A stretch of DNA of 64,000 nt from an uncultured Flavobacteriales bacterium (GTDB taxonomy: Bacteria > Bacteroidota > Bacteroidia > Flavobacteriales > Crocinitomicaceae), in contig CAMLFH010000021.1 of assembly GCA_946479285.1 (NCBI GenBank), positions 10,159 through 74,158 of the forward strand, written 5' to 3'. The notes below the pieces were generated by a model that made no database searches, had not been told where the DNA came from, and saw only the letters and a list, made by a program, of their open reading frames with translations. This document shows positions 45,922-55,199 of this stretch, in pieces; position 1 is the stretch's first letter, and the number at the start of each line of letters is the position of its first letter. Made by a program: the position numbers and the translations under genes.

Positions 45922-47523
45922 ATGATAGAAAAAATCATTCAAAAAAGACTAAATCGCTGGTTATTAAGTATTTTATCCGGAATCTTATTAACTGTTTCAT
46001 TTCCTGAAACCGGAGGTTTAACTCCCTTAACCTTTATCGCGTGGATTCCATTGCTGATGGTTGAATCTTGGTTCCACACCAAACGCAAAGCATTCAGCCT
46101 CTTTTGGCACGCATATTTAACCTTTTTCGTTTACAATGTTGGTACAACCTGGTGGGTCTATTATGCAGATGAGGCGGGCGCATACATGGCCTTCTTTGCC
46201 AACAGTTTGTTAATGGCCATTGCCTTCCTGATCTATCATTTACTCAAAAGAAAACTAGGTGCAAAATGGAACGGACCGATCCTGATTTGTGTTTGGCTGA
46301 GCTTTGAATTCCTTCATTTTCATTGGGAATTATCCTGGCCCTGGCTGACTTTAGGAAATGTTTTTGCACCAATGGCTTCCTGGGTCCAATGGTATTCTAT
46401 TACCGGAGTTTTGGGCGGATCACTTTGGATTCTTGTCATGAACCTGCTTTGCTATAAGCTGTTTACACAACCCGGAAACCTCCTGAAAAATACTTATTTC
46501 ATTCTTTCTCTAATAATCCTGCTGTTGCCTTTAAGTTTGTCCTGGATCCTATACTTTTCGAAAAGTACAGAAGGGACACCATACAATGTGGCTGTCATCC
46601 AGCCAAACCTCGATCCATATGGAGAAAAGTTTGTCCTTGAAAATGATGCGCAGCTAAAAGCATTATTGGAACAGGCAGATAAAGCGGTGACAAAAGAAAC
46701 ACAATTGGTAATCGCGCCGGAAACGTCTCTTTACCCTACCGCAAAAATTTACGAACGAGGATTGCGCAAAGAGGTTTTCTTTCACATGATCAATGAACAC
46801 CGGGCGAAATGGGCAAATGCCGGCTTGCTGATCGGAGCTTCTACATTCCAGGTGTTTGAACACAAAAACTCTTCTGCAAGCAAATTCATTGCTCCCATGA
46901 ACGCATATGTGGAAGACTACAATTCGTCCGTGCTTTTCGACAATACGCCCAATCCCAAAATAATCCACAAATCAAAGCTGGTGCTGGGAGTTGAGAAAAT
47001 CCCCTTTGTAGGCATGTTTCCTTTCCTTGAAGATCTTGCACTTGACCTCGGTGGAGGTTCCGGAAGTCTTGGAACAGAAGCCGAACCGAAAATATTTGAG
47101 AAAAACCGGGTAAAATTCTCCCCGGTGGTTTGTTACGAATCTGTTTACGGTGGTTTTATGGCAAAACAAGCAAAAAATGGTTCCCAATTTCTTGCAATTA
47201 TCACCAATGACGGCTGGTGGAAAGACACTCCCGGCTATAAACAGCATTTCCAGTTCGCGCGTTTGCGGGCTATTGAAAACAACAAATACGTCGTTCGATC
47301 TGCAAATACCGGTACTTCAGGAATTATTTCCAACCGTGGAGATGTGCTGAAAACCACGAAATGGTGGGTGAAAGATCAGTTCAATTACACCATCCAATTG
47401 AACTCCAAACAAACGCTTTACCAGGTCCTTGGCGATTTTATCGGCTATTTTGCATTGGTTGGTCTTGGAATGTTCTGCTTGCTTCGCATTATCCGCATTT
47501 TCCAGCGAGGTTCTCGTACATAA
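45922..47523 (+). CDS. lnt: Apolipoprotein N-acyltransferase
   Basis: A 533-residue inner-membrane enzyme adding the third acyl chain to lipoproteins. The N-terminus has several membrane helices (about 10-220). The nitrilase-like periplasmic domain carries the expected Glu267 (IAPETSLYP), Lys359 (VEKIPF) and Cys404 (VVCYESVYG) triad, and the NDGWWKDTPGYKQHFQFARLRAIE segment. A final helix is at about 500-520. All catalytic residues are present. It is convergent with an unknown secreted gene, with a 12-base gap. Confidence 0.96.
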   Translation: MIEKIIQKRLNRWLLSILSGILLTVSFPETGGLTPLTFIAWIPLLMVESWFHTKRKAFSLFWHAYLTFFVYNVGTTWWVYYADEAGAYMAFFANSLLMAIAFLIYHLLKRKLGAKWNGPILICVWLSFEFLHFHWELSWPWLTLGNVFAPMASWVQWYSITGVLGGSLWILVMNLLCYKLFTQPGNLLKNTYFILSLIILLLPLSLSWILYFSKSTEGTPYNVAVIQPNLDPYGEKFVLENDAQLKALLEQADKAVTKETQLVIAPETSLYPTAKIYERGLRKEVFFHMINEHRAKWANAGLLIGASTFQVFEHKNSSASKFIAPMNAYVEDYNSSVLFDNTPNPKIIHKSKLVLGVEKIPFVGMFPFLEDLALDLGGGSGSLGTEAEPKIFEKNRVKFSPVVCYESVYGGFMAKQAKNGSQFLAIITNDGWWKDTPGYKQHFQFARLRAIENNKYVVRSANTGTSGIISNRGDVLKTTKWWVKDQFNYTIQLNSKQTLYQVLGDFIGYFALVGLGMFCLLRIIRIFQRGSRT

Positions 47524-47535
47524 AATAGGTGAGAA

Positions 47536-49083
47536 TCATTCGAAAGTCAGGAAACCGTATTTATCTTTCTTGTTCGAAGCGGCAAAAACAACTTGTTTTG
47601 TCTTGTAATTTACACATGAAAGCTTCAGGCAGACAAATGCTTCAACGGCATCAAAAGAAGAGAATAAATGGCGTTGTGTCTCCCCGGTCTCCAGATTAAC
47701 AGTGGTTTTTGCCAAACAATATTCCTTATACCTGATTGAATTTGAAAAAGGTATGCGGGTTCCCAAATACGTTCCAATCTGATCGTAATTTTGAGTATTG
47801 TCGTTAAAGAACATGACCAGGTTTCCCTTACTGATATAACTGACCAACGAAGAAAACTGACCGAAATCATTCACCGATTCCTGCTTTTTAGGGATTTTCC
47901 GGAACCAGTTCAGTTCTCCCGTCCGTGAAAGCGAATAAACAATACAATCATTGTAATTGTAGTAATTCGTAACCTGGCTCATTCCCCTGGAATCAGTAGT
48001 ATTCACTTCATAGATATAATACTGCTCGGCCAGTACATTGATCGATCCGTCGGGAAGTAAAATCACATTTCGGAAAGCATAGTTCAGCAATTCATTGTTG
48101 ATGTTCTGATACCTGTAAATATCATCAGCCTGCGGATTTTCCTGCTCCAGGATTTCAGGCGGGAATTCAATGAATTTTGGCGCTTCAATAGTACTGGACA
48201 GAAACGAAAAAGAGGAATAAAACACTCCTTTTGCACCTTTCGAATCCGAATCTCCCCAGGTTCCCGATACAATTGCAGCCGAATCGTTTGAATTAATTAC
48301 AAAATTATAGACTTTTCGCTGCTCCAGGTCCAGTTCATACATTCTGAGTGAATCACCCGGACTCATGCGGATTAAAACCGATTTATCGACTTCTCCAAAA
48401 TCCTTCCAAATACTGTAATAAGCTTTCGAAAAAACGGAAATTCCCAGGAAATAGTCTCCTTTATCCGTCAAATGTCGCGCTTCCACCGAAGAAACTTTGG
48501 AATCATATGGAATTTCATATTCGCCTTCCCGCACAGAAATCAGTTGATCATTCAAAATATTGTACCCAAAGCGATCATACGTTTCTTTCTTTGCCGGAAT
48601 CAGGTAATCCACGACCAGGAAATTACTTTCGGGTGAAACTTTAGTGGTTACCAGTACATTTCTGCTCCAGCCTTTCGGAACCACATAAGAAGCTACAACC
48701 AGCGGCGGACCAAAAGGATCCACATCATCATCGTATTCCTGCATGTATAAAGTAACGGATGCACCAAGCTTATCTGAAAAAAGGGCAAACAGACGATCTG
48801 AAAACATGAACATGTCTTCCAGTGTTACCATTTTCTGCTCAATCCTTGGTTCGATTCGCTTGGCAAAGATCTCCTTTCCATTTTCAAAGCGCGAAACTTT
48901 AGCAGCCGGCATCAGGGAAGCATTGCCATAATGAAAAGTGAAAAAATCTCCATTGTCCTTTGGCAGAATAGCAAGCGTATTTGTACGTCCAAGATTATCA
49001 GGACCCCAATCAATTTGCGGAGGAGCCTGTGCAAGCGAGAGAACACTCAGCGACAGAAAAAAAATGAGCAGATTAAATCGCAA
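47536..49083 (-). CDS. Secreted protein of unknown function, TTG start
   Basis: A 515-residue exported protein with a signal peptide (MRFNLLIFFLSLSVLSLAQ). The mature part is beta-rich with no recognised domain and no T9SS tail; repeating strand pairs could form a propeller. No in-frame ATG lies near the beginning and the frame upstream has no alternative start, so TTG at 49083 is the best start. It lies 32 bases downstream of purB on the same strand and is probably co-transcribed. Function unknown. Confidence 0.68.
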   Translation of the reverse strand: MRFNLLIFFLSLSVLSLAQAPPQIDWGPDNLGRTNTLAILPKDNGDFFTFHYGNASLMPAAKVSRFENGKEIFAKRIEPRIEQKMVTLEDMFMFSDRLFALFSDKLGASVTLYMQEYDDDVDPFGPPLVVASYVVPKGWSRNVLVTTKVSPESNFLVVDYLIPAKKETYDRFGYNILNDQLISVREGEYEIPYDSKVSSVEARHLTDKGDYFLGISVFSKAYYSIWKDFGEVDKSVLIRMSPGDSLRMYELDLEQRKVYNFVINSNDSAAIVSGTWGDSDSKGAKGVFYSSFSFLSSTIEAPKFIEFPPEILEQENPQADDIYRYQNINNELLNYAFRNVILLPDGSINVLAEQYYIYEVNTTDSRGMSQVTNYYNYNDCIVYSLSRTGELNWFRKIPKKQESVNDFGQFSSLVSYISKGNLVMFFNDNTQNYDQIGTYLGTRIPFSNSIRYKEYCLAKTTVNLETGETQRHLFSSFDAVEAFVCLKLSCVNYKTKQVVFAASNKKDKYGFLTFE

Positions 49084-49115
49084 GGCTTTTTTTCTGTAAT
49101 ATACTAAAAGATTCC

Positions 49116-50480
49116 TTACACGAGTTTAACTCCGGTATAATTTGAAGGAGTGATTTTCTTCAGGCGTTCTTTCATTGCGGCATCAACATCCAATGTATCA
49201 ATAAAGTCATGAACTGTTTGCTGAGTAACCTTTTCGTTCTTACGGGTCAATCCTTTCAACGCTTCATAAGGTTTAGGGAAACCAATACTTCTCAAAATAG
49301 TTTGAATGGCCTCAGCCACAACCGCCCAGTTATTTTCCAAATCCTGCTGAATAGCGGCTTCGTTCAGAAGTAATTTGTTCAATCCTGCAATCGTTGCCTT
49401 AAAGGAAATCAATGAATGGGCCAACGGCATTCCAATTGCTCTCAGAACTGTTGAATCCGTTAAATCCCGCTGCAGCCTGGAAACCGGTAATTTAGCAGCA
49501 AGGTGCTCGTACAAAGCATTCGCAATCCCGATATTACCTTCTGAATTTTCAAAATCAATCGGGTTTACTTTATGCGGCATAGCCGAAGAACCTACTTCCC
49601 CATCTTTCAGTTTTTGCTTGAAGTATTCCATGGAAATGTAAGTCCACATATCGCGGTCCAAATCCAAAATGATCGTATTGATACGTTTCAGGCAGTCAAA
49701 CAAATTAGCCAATTGGTCGTAATTCTCAATTTGAGTAGTCAACTGACTTCTTGTCAAGCCTAATTGCCCGTTCACAAATTTATTGGAAAATGCCACCCAA
49801 TCCGTCTCTGGGAAAGCAACTTGGTGTGCATTAAAATTTCCTGTTGCACCACCAAATTTAGCAGCATATGGAATGGTTTTCAAAATATCCAATTGCGTTT
49901 CCAAACGGTAAACGAAAACACCGATTTCTTTTCCAAGTACGGTTGGAGAAGCCGGCTGACCATGAGTTCTGGCCAATAAAGCAATCCCTGACCAGTCGTT
50001 TGTATATCCTTTTAATACGTTGATCAAATCGTTCAAAGAAGGAATGTAAACCTCGTTCACTGCTTCCTTCAAACTCAAAGGAATGGAAGTATTATTGATA
50101 TCCTGGGAAGTCAAACCAAAGTGGATAAATTCCAAATAGTTCTCCAACCCCAAATGCTGCATTTTGTCTTTCAGGAAATACTCAACCGCTTTTACATCGT
50201 GGTTCGTCGTTTTCTCAATATCCTTGATCGCTAAAGCATCCGCCTCTGAAAAAGAAGTAACAATTTCTCTCAGCTTTGGAAAAATAGACGTTGAAACATC
50301 CTTCAAAGGACCAATTCCCGCTTCCACCAAAGCAATGAAATATTCAACCTCTACATGAACCCTGTATTTGATCAATCCGAACTCGGAAAAATAAGGGGCC
50401 AATTCGTTAACTTTTGAACGGTAACGTCCATCTACCGGACTAATTGCAGTTAACGACGTGAGAGACATTGAATTACTCAT
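49116..50480 (-). CDS. purB: Adenylosuccinate lyase
   Basis: A 454-residue fumarase/aspartase-superfamily enzyme of purine synthesis, splitting SAICAR and adenylosuccinate. The superfamily signature GSSAMPHKVNPIDFENSEGN lies at about 294-313, and FGLTSQDINNT and ARTHGQPASPT are earlier active-site segments. The E. coli-type PurB length (about 450) matches. A perfect -7 box (TATCTTTG) lies 20 bases upstream. Downstream is an unknown secreted gene, probably in the same transcript. Confidence 0.97.
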   Translation of the reverse strand: MSNSMSLTSLTAISPVDGRYRSKVNELAPYFSEFGLIKYRVHVEVEYFIALVEAGIGPLKDVSTSIFPKLREIVTSFSEADALAIKDIEKTTNHDVKAVEYFLKDKMQHLGLENYLEFIHFGLTSQDINNTSIPLSLKEAVNEVYIPSLNDLINVLKGYTNDWSGIALLARTHGQPASPTVLGKEIGVFVYRLETQLDILKTIPYAAKFGGATGNFNAHQVAFPETDWVAFSNKFVNGQLGLTRSQLTTQIENYDQLANLFDCLKRINTIILDLDRDMWTYISMEYFKQKLKDGEVGSSAMPHKVNPIDFENSEGNIGIANALYEHLAAKLPVSRLQRDLTDSTVLRAIGMPLAHSLISFKATIAGLNKLLLNEAAIQQDLENNWAVVAEAIQTILRSIGFPKPYEALKGLTRKNEKVTQQTVHDFIDTLDVDAAMKERLKKITPSNYTGVKLV

Positions 50481-50499
50481 AAGATCATTTTGAAAGGTG

Positions 50500-50507
50500 C
50501 AAAGATA
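50500..50507 (-). promoter_or_regulatory. -7 box TATCTTTG of purB
   Basis: A perfect consensus on the minus strand, 20 bases before the ATG. The -33 position falls inside the heptamer repeat that starts at 50515. Confidence 0.5.
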
Positions 50508-50514
50508 TGCGTTA

Positions 50515-50542
50515 ATTACGAATTACGAATGACGAATGACGA
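50515..50542 (+). repeat. Heptamer tandem repeat (ATKACGA x4)
   Basis: Four consecutive 7-base units: attacga, attacga, atgacga, atgacga, placed upstream of purB. An inverted set lies at 50673 and a third at 59976. Confidence 0.75.
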
Positions 50543-50672
50543 ATTCATCACCACTCTGTAAAATGACAGGCGCAGTTATTTCATTTTAATGATTGAAGTA
50601 TTACACACATTCGGGAAAGGAATTTGTTTTGGATTGAAATCAGCAATTGCTGATTCACTCAAATCCAATAAT

Positions 50673-50700
50673 TCGGCATTCGTAATTAGGAATTCGTAAT
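50673..50700 (-). repeat. Heptamer tandem repeat, inverted set
   Basis: On the minus strand the four units read attacga, attccta, attacga, atgccga. It faces the set at 50515 and runs directly into the -7 box of the EI24 gene. Confidence 0.7.
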
Positions 50701-50704
50701 TTTG
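50697..50704 (+). promoter_or_regulatory. -7 box TAATTTTG of the EI24 gene, leaderless spacing
   Basis: A perfect consensus ending 4 bases before the ATG at 50709. Its first four bases belong to the inverted heptamer repeat, so the repeat supplies part of the promoter. Confidence 0.5.
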
Positions 50705-50708
50705 AAAC

Positions 50709-51560
50709 ATGCGATTCATCAAGAACCTCTTTATCGGTTACAGAGCTTATGTCAAAGCATTTCGCTTAATCATTGATTACAAGTTTTATTTCTACATTAT
50801 TTTCCCGGCCATACTCATGTTGGGAATCTACCAGTTGGGTTTTATGATCCAGCTGCATGAACCGAAAGCGACTGCAGCCAATATGAACGGCATTATCTGG
50901 TATTTGATCAAATTGATGTTTGAGATCCTCATTGCCACTGCTCTTATGCGCTTTGCGAAATACCTGGTAGTGATTCTTTTGGCACCTTTATTCTCAAAGA
51001 TTTCACAGAAAGTAGAATTTGTACTAACTGGAAACCGCTACCGGTTCAACTTTGCTCAATTGGTCAATGATATCAAGCGCGGGTTAAAGATCGGGGTTCG
51101 AAATATCATGTGGGAAGTGTTCTTTTTCACCGTAATTTTCCTGGTCGGGGTTATCGGCTGGGGAGATTTCAGAATCAGTCCAATACGGCATATCTTATTC
51201 TTCATCAGTTTCTATTACTACGGCTTTTCCTTCATGGACTATATCCACGAACGCCTTCAGATGAACGTACAGGAAAGTACACAGCTCGCTCGTGAAAATC
51301 GTGGAATTGCACTTTCAATCGGATCTGTTTATTCGGTCCTGATTTGGAATTTCATTGATCTGAATACCCTTTTCGACTGGTCCGGATTTAGTGCAGATCC
51401 CACACAATTCATGCTTACTTTCTTCACCAACCTCGGACTCTGGTTCTGTGCATCCTTTGCCCCGATATGGGCTATTGTGGCAGCAACTATTGCCATGCAT
51501 GATCTCCTCGATCTGAAAACACACTCAAAAAACGAGTTTGCGGAAAACACCATGAACTAA
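50709..51560 (+). CDS. EI24-domain (CysZ-like) integral membrane protein
   Basis: A 283-residue membrane protein with about five hydrophobic segments, of the EI24/CysZ superfamily. Recognisable features are the early LLAPLFSKISQKVEFVLTG motif, the central helical pair (about 140-180) and the C-terminal NLGLWFCASFAPIWAIVAATIAMHDL. CysZ imports sulfate, but many Bacteroidota EI24 proteins have no assigned substrate and no cys genes lie nearby. The 193 bases after it contain no obvious gene. Confidence 0.83.
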   Translation: MRFIKNLFIGYRAYVKAFRLIIDYKFYFYIIFPAILMLGIYQLGFMIQLHEPKATAANMNGIIWYLIKLMFEILIATALMRFAKYLVVILLAPLFSKISQKVEFVLTGNRYRFNFAQLVNDIKRGLKIGVRNIMWEVFFFTVIFLVGVIGWGDFRISPIRHILFFISFYYYGFSFMDYIHERLQMNVQESTQLARENRGIALSIGSVYSVLIWNFIDLNTLFDWSGFSADPTQFMLTFFTNLGLWFCASFAPIWAIVAATIAMHDLLDLKTHSKNEFAENTMN

Positions 51561-51753
51561 TTCAAAATGTTGAAACGCTTGCGCTAAAGCTTATACTTAC
51601 GCCGTAGCTTCAGCATAGGTGCACAGCGTAGGCGCATGCAAAATGCAAAAGCACCTGATTTCATCAAACAATCATTAACACCTTTTTGAATTTTTGAATT
51701 CATCCTTTTGATTTTTTTAATTACTTTGTCTTCAAATTATACAACATCAACAT

Positions 51754-53115
51754 ATGAAAATCCTATTTGGAACTTTGTTAATCCTACTATGTGCAACTAA
51801 ATCGTTTGCTTTCACTTCCATTTCGAAGGATAGTGTAACGGGAATTATTGATAAATCGGCTGCTTTGATCAAGATCGATCAGGGAAAACAATTAGTCGCA
51901 GAAAATAAGATTCGTGAAGCTTTATTGGTGTTTCGTGAAGCTGCGATCAAAGATCCAAATTCATGGAAAGCTTCTTACTGGATTTCATTTTGTCACTACC
52001 GACTTAAAAACTATGGATATGCAAAACAATATGGGTTGGAAGCAATTGCAAAAGGTCCGGATGATGTAGATGCAGAAGTTTATGATATTCTTGGAGTTGC
52101 TTGTCACAACATGAATGAATTGGATGAGGCAGAAAAGCATTTCGAGACAGCTTTAGCTCGTCTTTCCAAAGCAAGAGCAAAAGATCTCAATACAGAAAAT
52201 AAACTAGCTTCTGTTCGCTATGCTAAGGAAAACAAAGGAACTGCAAATCTTAGAATGCCATTAATGGGCGATGTAAACTCCGGGTACAATGATTATTCTC
52301 CGATATTTACGGCTGATGGAAAACGCATTTATTTCACTTCCCGCAGAGCAAATACTACCGGAGGAATGATGAATCCGGATGACCAGGAATACTTCGAAGA
52401 TGTTTACACAGGAATTTGGAATGAAAAAATGCTGAAGTACGACAGTATTACGAATAATGTGGAACGCATCAACGGACCGGGCTTTGAATCCATGTCATGG
52501 CTTTCTAAAGATGGTCTGAAATCAATTATAACAATCAACAATACCGCAACAAAGGCTAAAAAAGTAACCGGTTCTTCCGATATCGCTGAAGTAGAATTCA
52601 CGAAAAAAGCAAAATGGAACGTTCCGAAAGTGATCCCGAACAAATCTATCAACACCAGCTTTTTTGAAGGTTCTGCAACATTAACTGCAGATGGGAACAC
52701 GATGTATTTTGTTTCAGACAGAAAAGGCGACAAACGTTCCACAGATATTTACGTGGTTCAACGCAACGGAAAATCCTGGGGAGAAGCAAAAATTTTGAGT
52801 GACAGCGTCAATACAATTATGCGTGAAACAACTCCTTACATTTCACCTGACGGAAGATTCTTATTCTTCAGTTCTGAAGGTCATGTGGGAATGGGTGGAT
52901 TGGACGTATTTGTTTCTGAAAATACCGGAACAGGATGGACAAAAGCAAAGAACTTAGGTCCGTTGGTGAATTCAGTAAACGACGATACGCATTTCGTGAT
53001 TTACAAAGAATTGGGGAAAGCGTATTTAAGCGGTTTGACTTTAAACGATAAGAAAAGTAGTATCGATATCTATGAAATAGATTTACGCAAATTGATATTG
53101 CCGGTAAAACTTTAA
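51754..53115 (+). CDS. TPR and WD40-like (PD40) periplasmic protein
   Basis: A 453-residue exported protein. The signal peptide is at about 1-20, TPR-type helices at about 40-135 (YWISFCHYRLKNYGYAKQYGLEAI), and PD40-type propeller blades at about 175-440 (YSPIFTADGKRIYFTSRR, SATLTADGNTMYFVSDRKGDKRSTDIYVV, ISPDGRFLFFSS). Similar TPR-PD40 proteins often carry an additional C-terminal OmpA domain (as in PorE-like proteins); this one lacks it. A clear terminator follows. An envelope scaffold role is possible. Confidence 0.83.
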   Translation: MKILFGTLLILLCATKSFAFTSISKDSVTGIIDKSAALIKIDQGKQLVAENKIREALLVFREAAIKDPNSWKASYWISFCHYRLKNYGYAKQYGLEAIAKGPDDVDAEVYDILGVACHNMNELDEAEKHFETALARLSKARAKDLNTENKLASVRYAKENKGTANLRMPLMGDVNSGYNDYSPIFTADGKRIYFTSRRANTTGGMMNPDDQEYFEDVYTGIWNEKMLKYDSITNNVERINGPGFESMSWLSKDGLKSIITINNTATKAKKVTGSSDIAEVEFTKKAKWNVPKVIPNKSINTSFFEGSATLTADGNTMYFVSDRKGDKRSTDIYVVQRNGKSWGEAKILSDSVNTIMRETTPYISPDGRFLFFSSEGHVGMGGLDVFVSENTGTGWTKAKNLGPLVNSVNDDTHFVIYKELGKAYLSGLTLNDKKSSIDIYEIDLRKLILPVKL

Positions 53116-53141
53116 TGGTTCATTGAACGAATTAAACACTT

Positions 53142-53169
53142 AAACGTACCTAGTTGGGTACGTTTTTTT
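53142..53169 (+). terminator. Intrinsic terminator
   Basis: aaacgtacc (53142-53150) pairs with ggtacgttt (53157-53165), followed by T's. The next gene starts only 10 bases later, so that gene needs read-through or a promoter embedded here. Confidence 0.85.
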
Positions 53170-53179
53170 ATTGCTAATT

Positions 53180-55174
53180 ATGAAACAATTAATCCTGAGC
53201 TTACTGCTTCTTCCTGCCTTCGGGTGGGCTCAAAAAGAAACCAAATCAGAGGCTGCTATCCAAAAAGTGACCGTTTTCAAAGAAGGCGCACAAGTGGAAC
53301 ATTCCAAAGAACTCAACCTGACAACCGGAAAACAAGTCGTGATCTTTCAGAAAATGACCGATTTCATGGACCCGAGTTCCATTCAGCTGAAATGTTCACA
53401 GGGCGCAACCATTCTAAGTGTCCGCACCCGAAAGAACTTCGATGATAAAACGATTGCCGAAACGGAACTAACTGAAAAGAACGACCGCAAGAAAGTATTG
53501 GAAAAGCAGGAACGCACGTTACGCGATGAATACAAAGTATTGCTTTTGGACGAACAGCTTTTACTGAAGAACAACAGTCTGAGCAGCCAGCAGCAGGCTA
53601 TGAAGATTGCAGAATTGAAAGAAGCCTCTACTTTCTTCCATGCAAAAATGTCGGAGATCAATACCCGAAAATCACAGCTGGATTCGGAGATTGAAGCAGT
53701 CGTTCGCAAGATCAATACAATCGAACAGGAAATCAATACACGCAAAGGTTTGCCGGTGGTGAATTACACTGAGGTAGAAGTAGAACTGGATGTTGAAAAA
53801 GCTGGCAATATCGGCTTCGATTTCACTTACATCACCCACAAAGCTTCCTGGAAACCTTATTACGACATGCGAAGTAACGGAGTTGGTGCTCCTGTTTTGT
53901 TAGAAGCAAAAGGTCTCGTTACACAAAGCACCGGAATCGACTGGAAGAATGTAAAACTCATTCTTTCTACAAACGATCCGTATGACAACACGCAGGAACC
54001 AAGATTGGATCCGTGGTATGTCAACTATTACACTCCTGCACCGAGAAAACAAGTTGCTGAGCGCTACATCCCGGAATACAATTTTGACGGAGAAACAATC
54101 CATGGAGAAATTACCGATGCAGTTTCAGGAGAACCATTGGCTTTTGCAAAGATTTCCATGAACAACAACCCCTTGAACAGCTTTACGACTGATGCAGCCG
54201 GGCATTTCACTTTCTCCGTTCCACGAGGCGAAAGAAGTTATACGATTTCCTATCTGGGGTATCAATCTCAATACGTAAACATCAATGCTCCTTACATCAA
54301 AACACAATTGTACCCGGAAACTGTTGCCATGGAAACCTTGAAGGACAGCTACATTCGGCAGGAATCAGCAGTTTATTCCGCTGAACCTATTACTATGAAT
54401 GGTTCTTATGAATTAAGCGAAGTTGAATTAACAGCTGGTGTTTCTAACCAAGGCAGACTTCGTTCGAAAGGAAAAAGAGATGCAGCGAAACCAACTGAAG
54501 GATTTTATTCTGATACATTTGGAGCTGAAGCTGACGACGCTTCAATTGCAGAACAAGTAGAGAAAGACCTGCGTATGGAATTCCAGATCGAAACACCATT
54601 CTCCGTTCCTTCCGATGATGCGGACCACCGCGTGGCCATTGCTACTTACAACATGAAAGCAGATTACGAATACCACGCCGTTCCGAAACTGGACGAGTCG
54701 GTTTATTTGGTGGCGCAGATTTCCGGTTGGGAAAAATTGAATTTACTAAATGGAGAATCCAATCTCTATTTCGACGGAACGTACATTGGTAAAAGCTACA
54801 TCGATGTGAACTCTTCGAAAGATACTTTGAGTTTCTCCTTAGGAAAGGATAAGAAAATAGTGGTGAACAGAAAACGCAGCGAGGAAATGAGTAAAACCCG
54901 TTTGCTTGGAAATCGTTACAAGTATGAGGTAACCTGGGATTTCACAATCCGCAACAATGGCGGCGCTTCCATTCCGATTATCGTAAAAGATCATTTCCCG
55001 ATTTCGATCAATGACGACATCAAGGTGAAACGCGGAACATTTGACGGCGCTGTTTTGGATGAGAAAACCGGAATCCTTACCTGGAAATTCACCACTAATA
55101 AAGGAGAAACGAAGCAGTTCAAATTCGATTACCAGGTAGATTACGGGAAAAGTCAGCCGGTTTATTTGGAATAA
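53180..55174 (+). CDS. DUF4140/DUF4139 (MuiA-like) protein, copy 1
   Basis: A 664-residue exported protein, taking the ATG at 53180 (a TTG 3 codons earlier lies against the terminator). The signal peptide (about 1-19) is followed by an N-terminal DUF4140 region (about 28-125, VTVFKEGAQVEHSKELNL), a coiled coil (about 95-185), DUF4139 (about 190 to the end) and an inserted carboxypeptidase-regulatory-like beta domain (about 300-380, IHGEITDAVSGEPLAFAKIS). The C-terminus is FKFDYQVDYGKSQPVYLE. MuiA/TIGR02231 proteins have no firm function. It is the first of two tandem copies; the centre (about 381-457) differs from copy 2. Confidence 0.85.
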   Translation: MKQLILSLLLLPAFGWAQKETKSEAAIQKVTVFKEGAQVEHSKELNLTTGKQVVIFQKMTDFMDPSSIQLKCSQGATILSVRTRKNFDDKTIAETELTEKNDRKKVLEKQERTLRDEYKVLLLDEQLLLKNNSLSSQQQAMKIAELKEASTFFHAKMSEINTRKSQLDSEIEAVVRKINTIEQEINTRKGLPVVNYTEVEVELDVEKAGNIGFDFTYITHKASWKPYYDMRSNGVGAPVLLEAKGLVTQSTGIDWKNVKLILSTNDPYDNTQEPRLDPWYVNYYTPAPRKQVAERYIPEYNFDGETIHGEITDAVSGEPLAFAKISMNNNPLNSFTTDAAGHFTFSVPRGERSYTISYLGYQSQYVNINAPYIKTQLYPETVAMETLKDSYIRQESAVYSAEPITMNGSYELSEVELTAGVSNQGRLRSKGKRDAAKPTEGFYSDTFGAEADDASIAEQVEKDLRMEFQIETPFSVPSDDADHRVAIATYNMKADYEYHAVPKLDESVYLVAQISGWEKLNLLNGESNLYFDGTYIGKSYIDVNSSKDTLSFSLGKDKKIVVNRKRSEEMSKTRLLGNRYKYEVTWDFTIRNNGGASIPIIVKDHFPISINDDIKVKRGTFDGAVLDEKTGILTWKFTTNKGETKQFKFDYQVDYGKSQPVYLE

Positions 55175-55199
55175 TTCAAAAAATTCAAATCATAAACAA

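Noticed and set aside
49375..50358. Several open frames opposite purB
   Set aside because: All lie within the purB coding sequence and show no protein-family features.
51590..51640. Possible degenerate GTAG-type palindrome after the EI24 gene
   Set aside because: Only gtaggcgc matches the family; there is no convincing symmetric arm.
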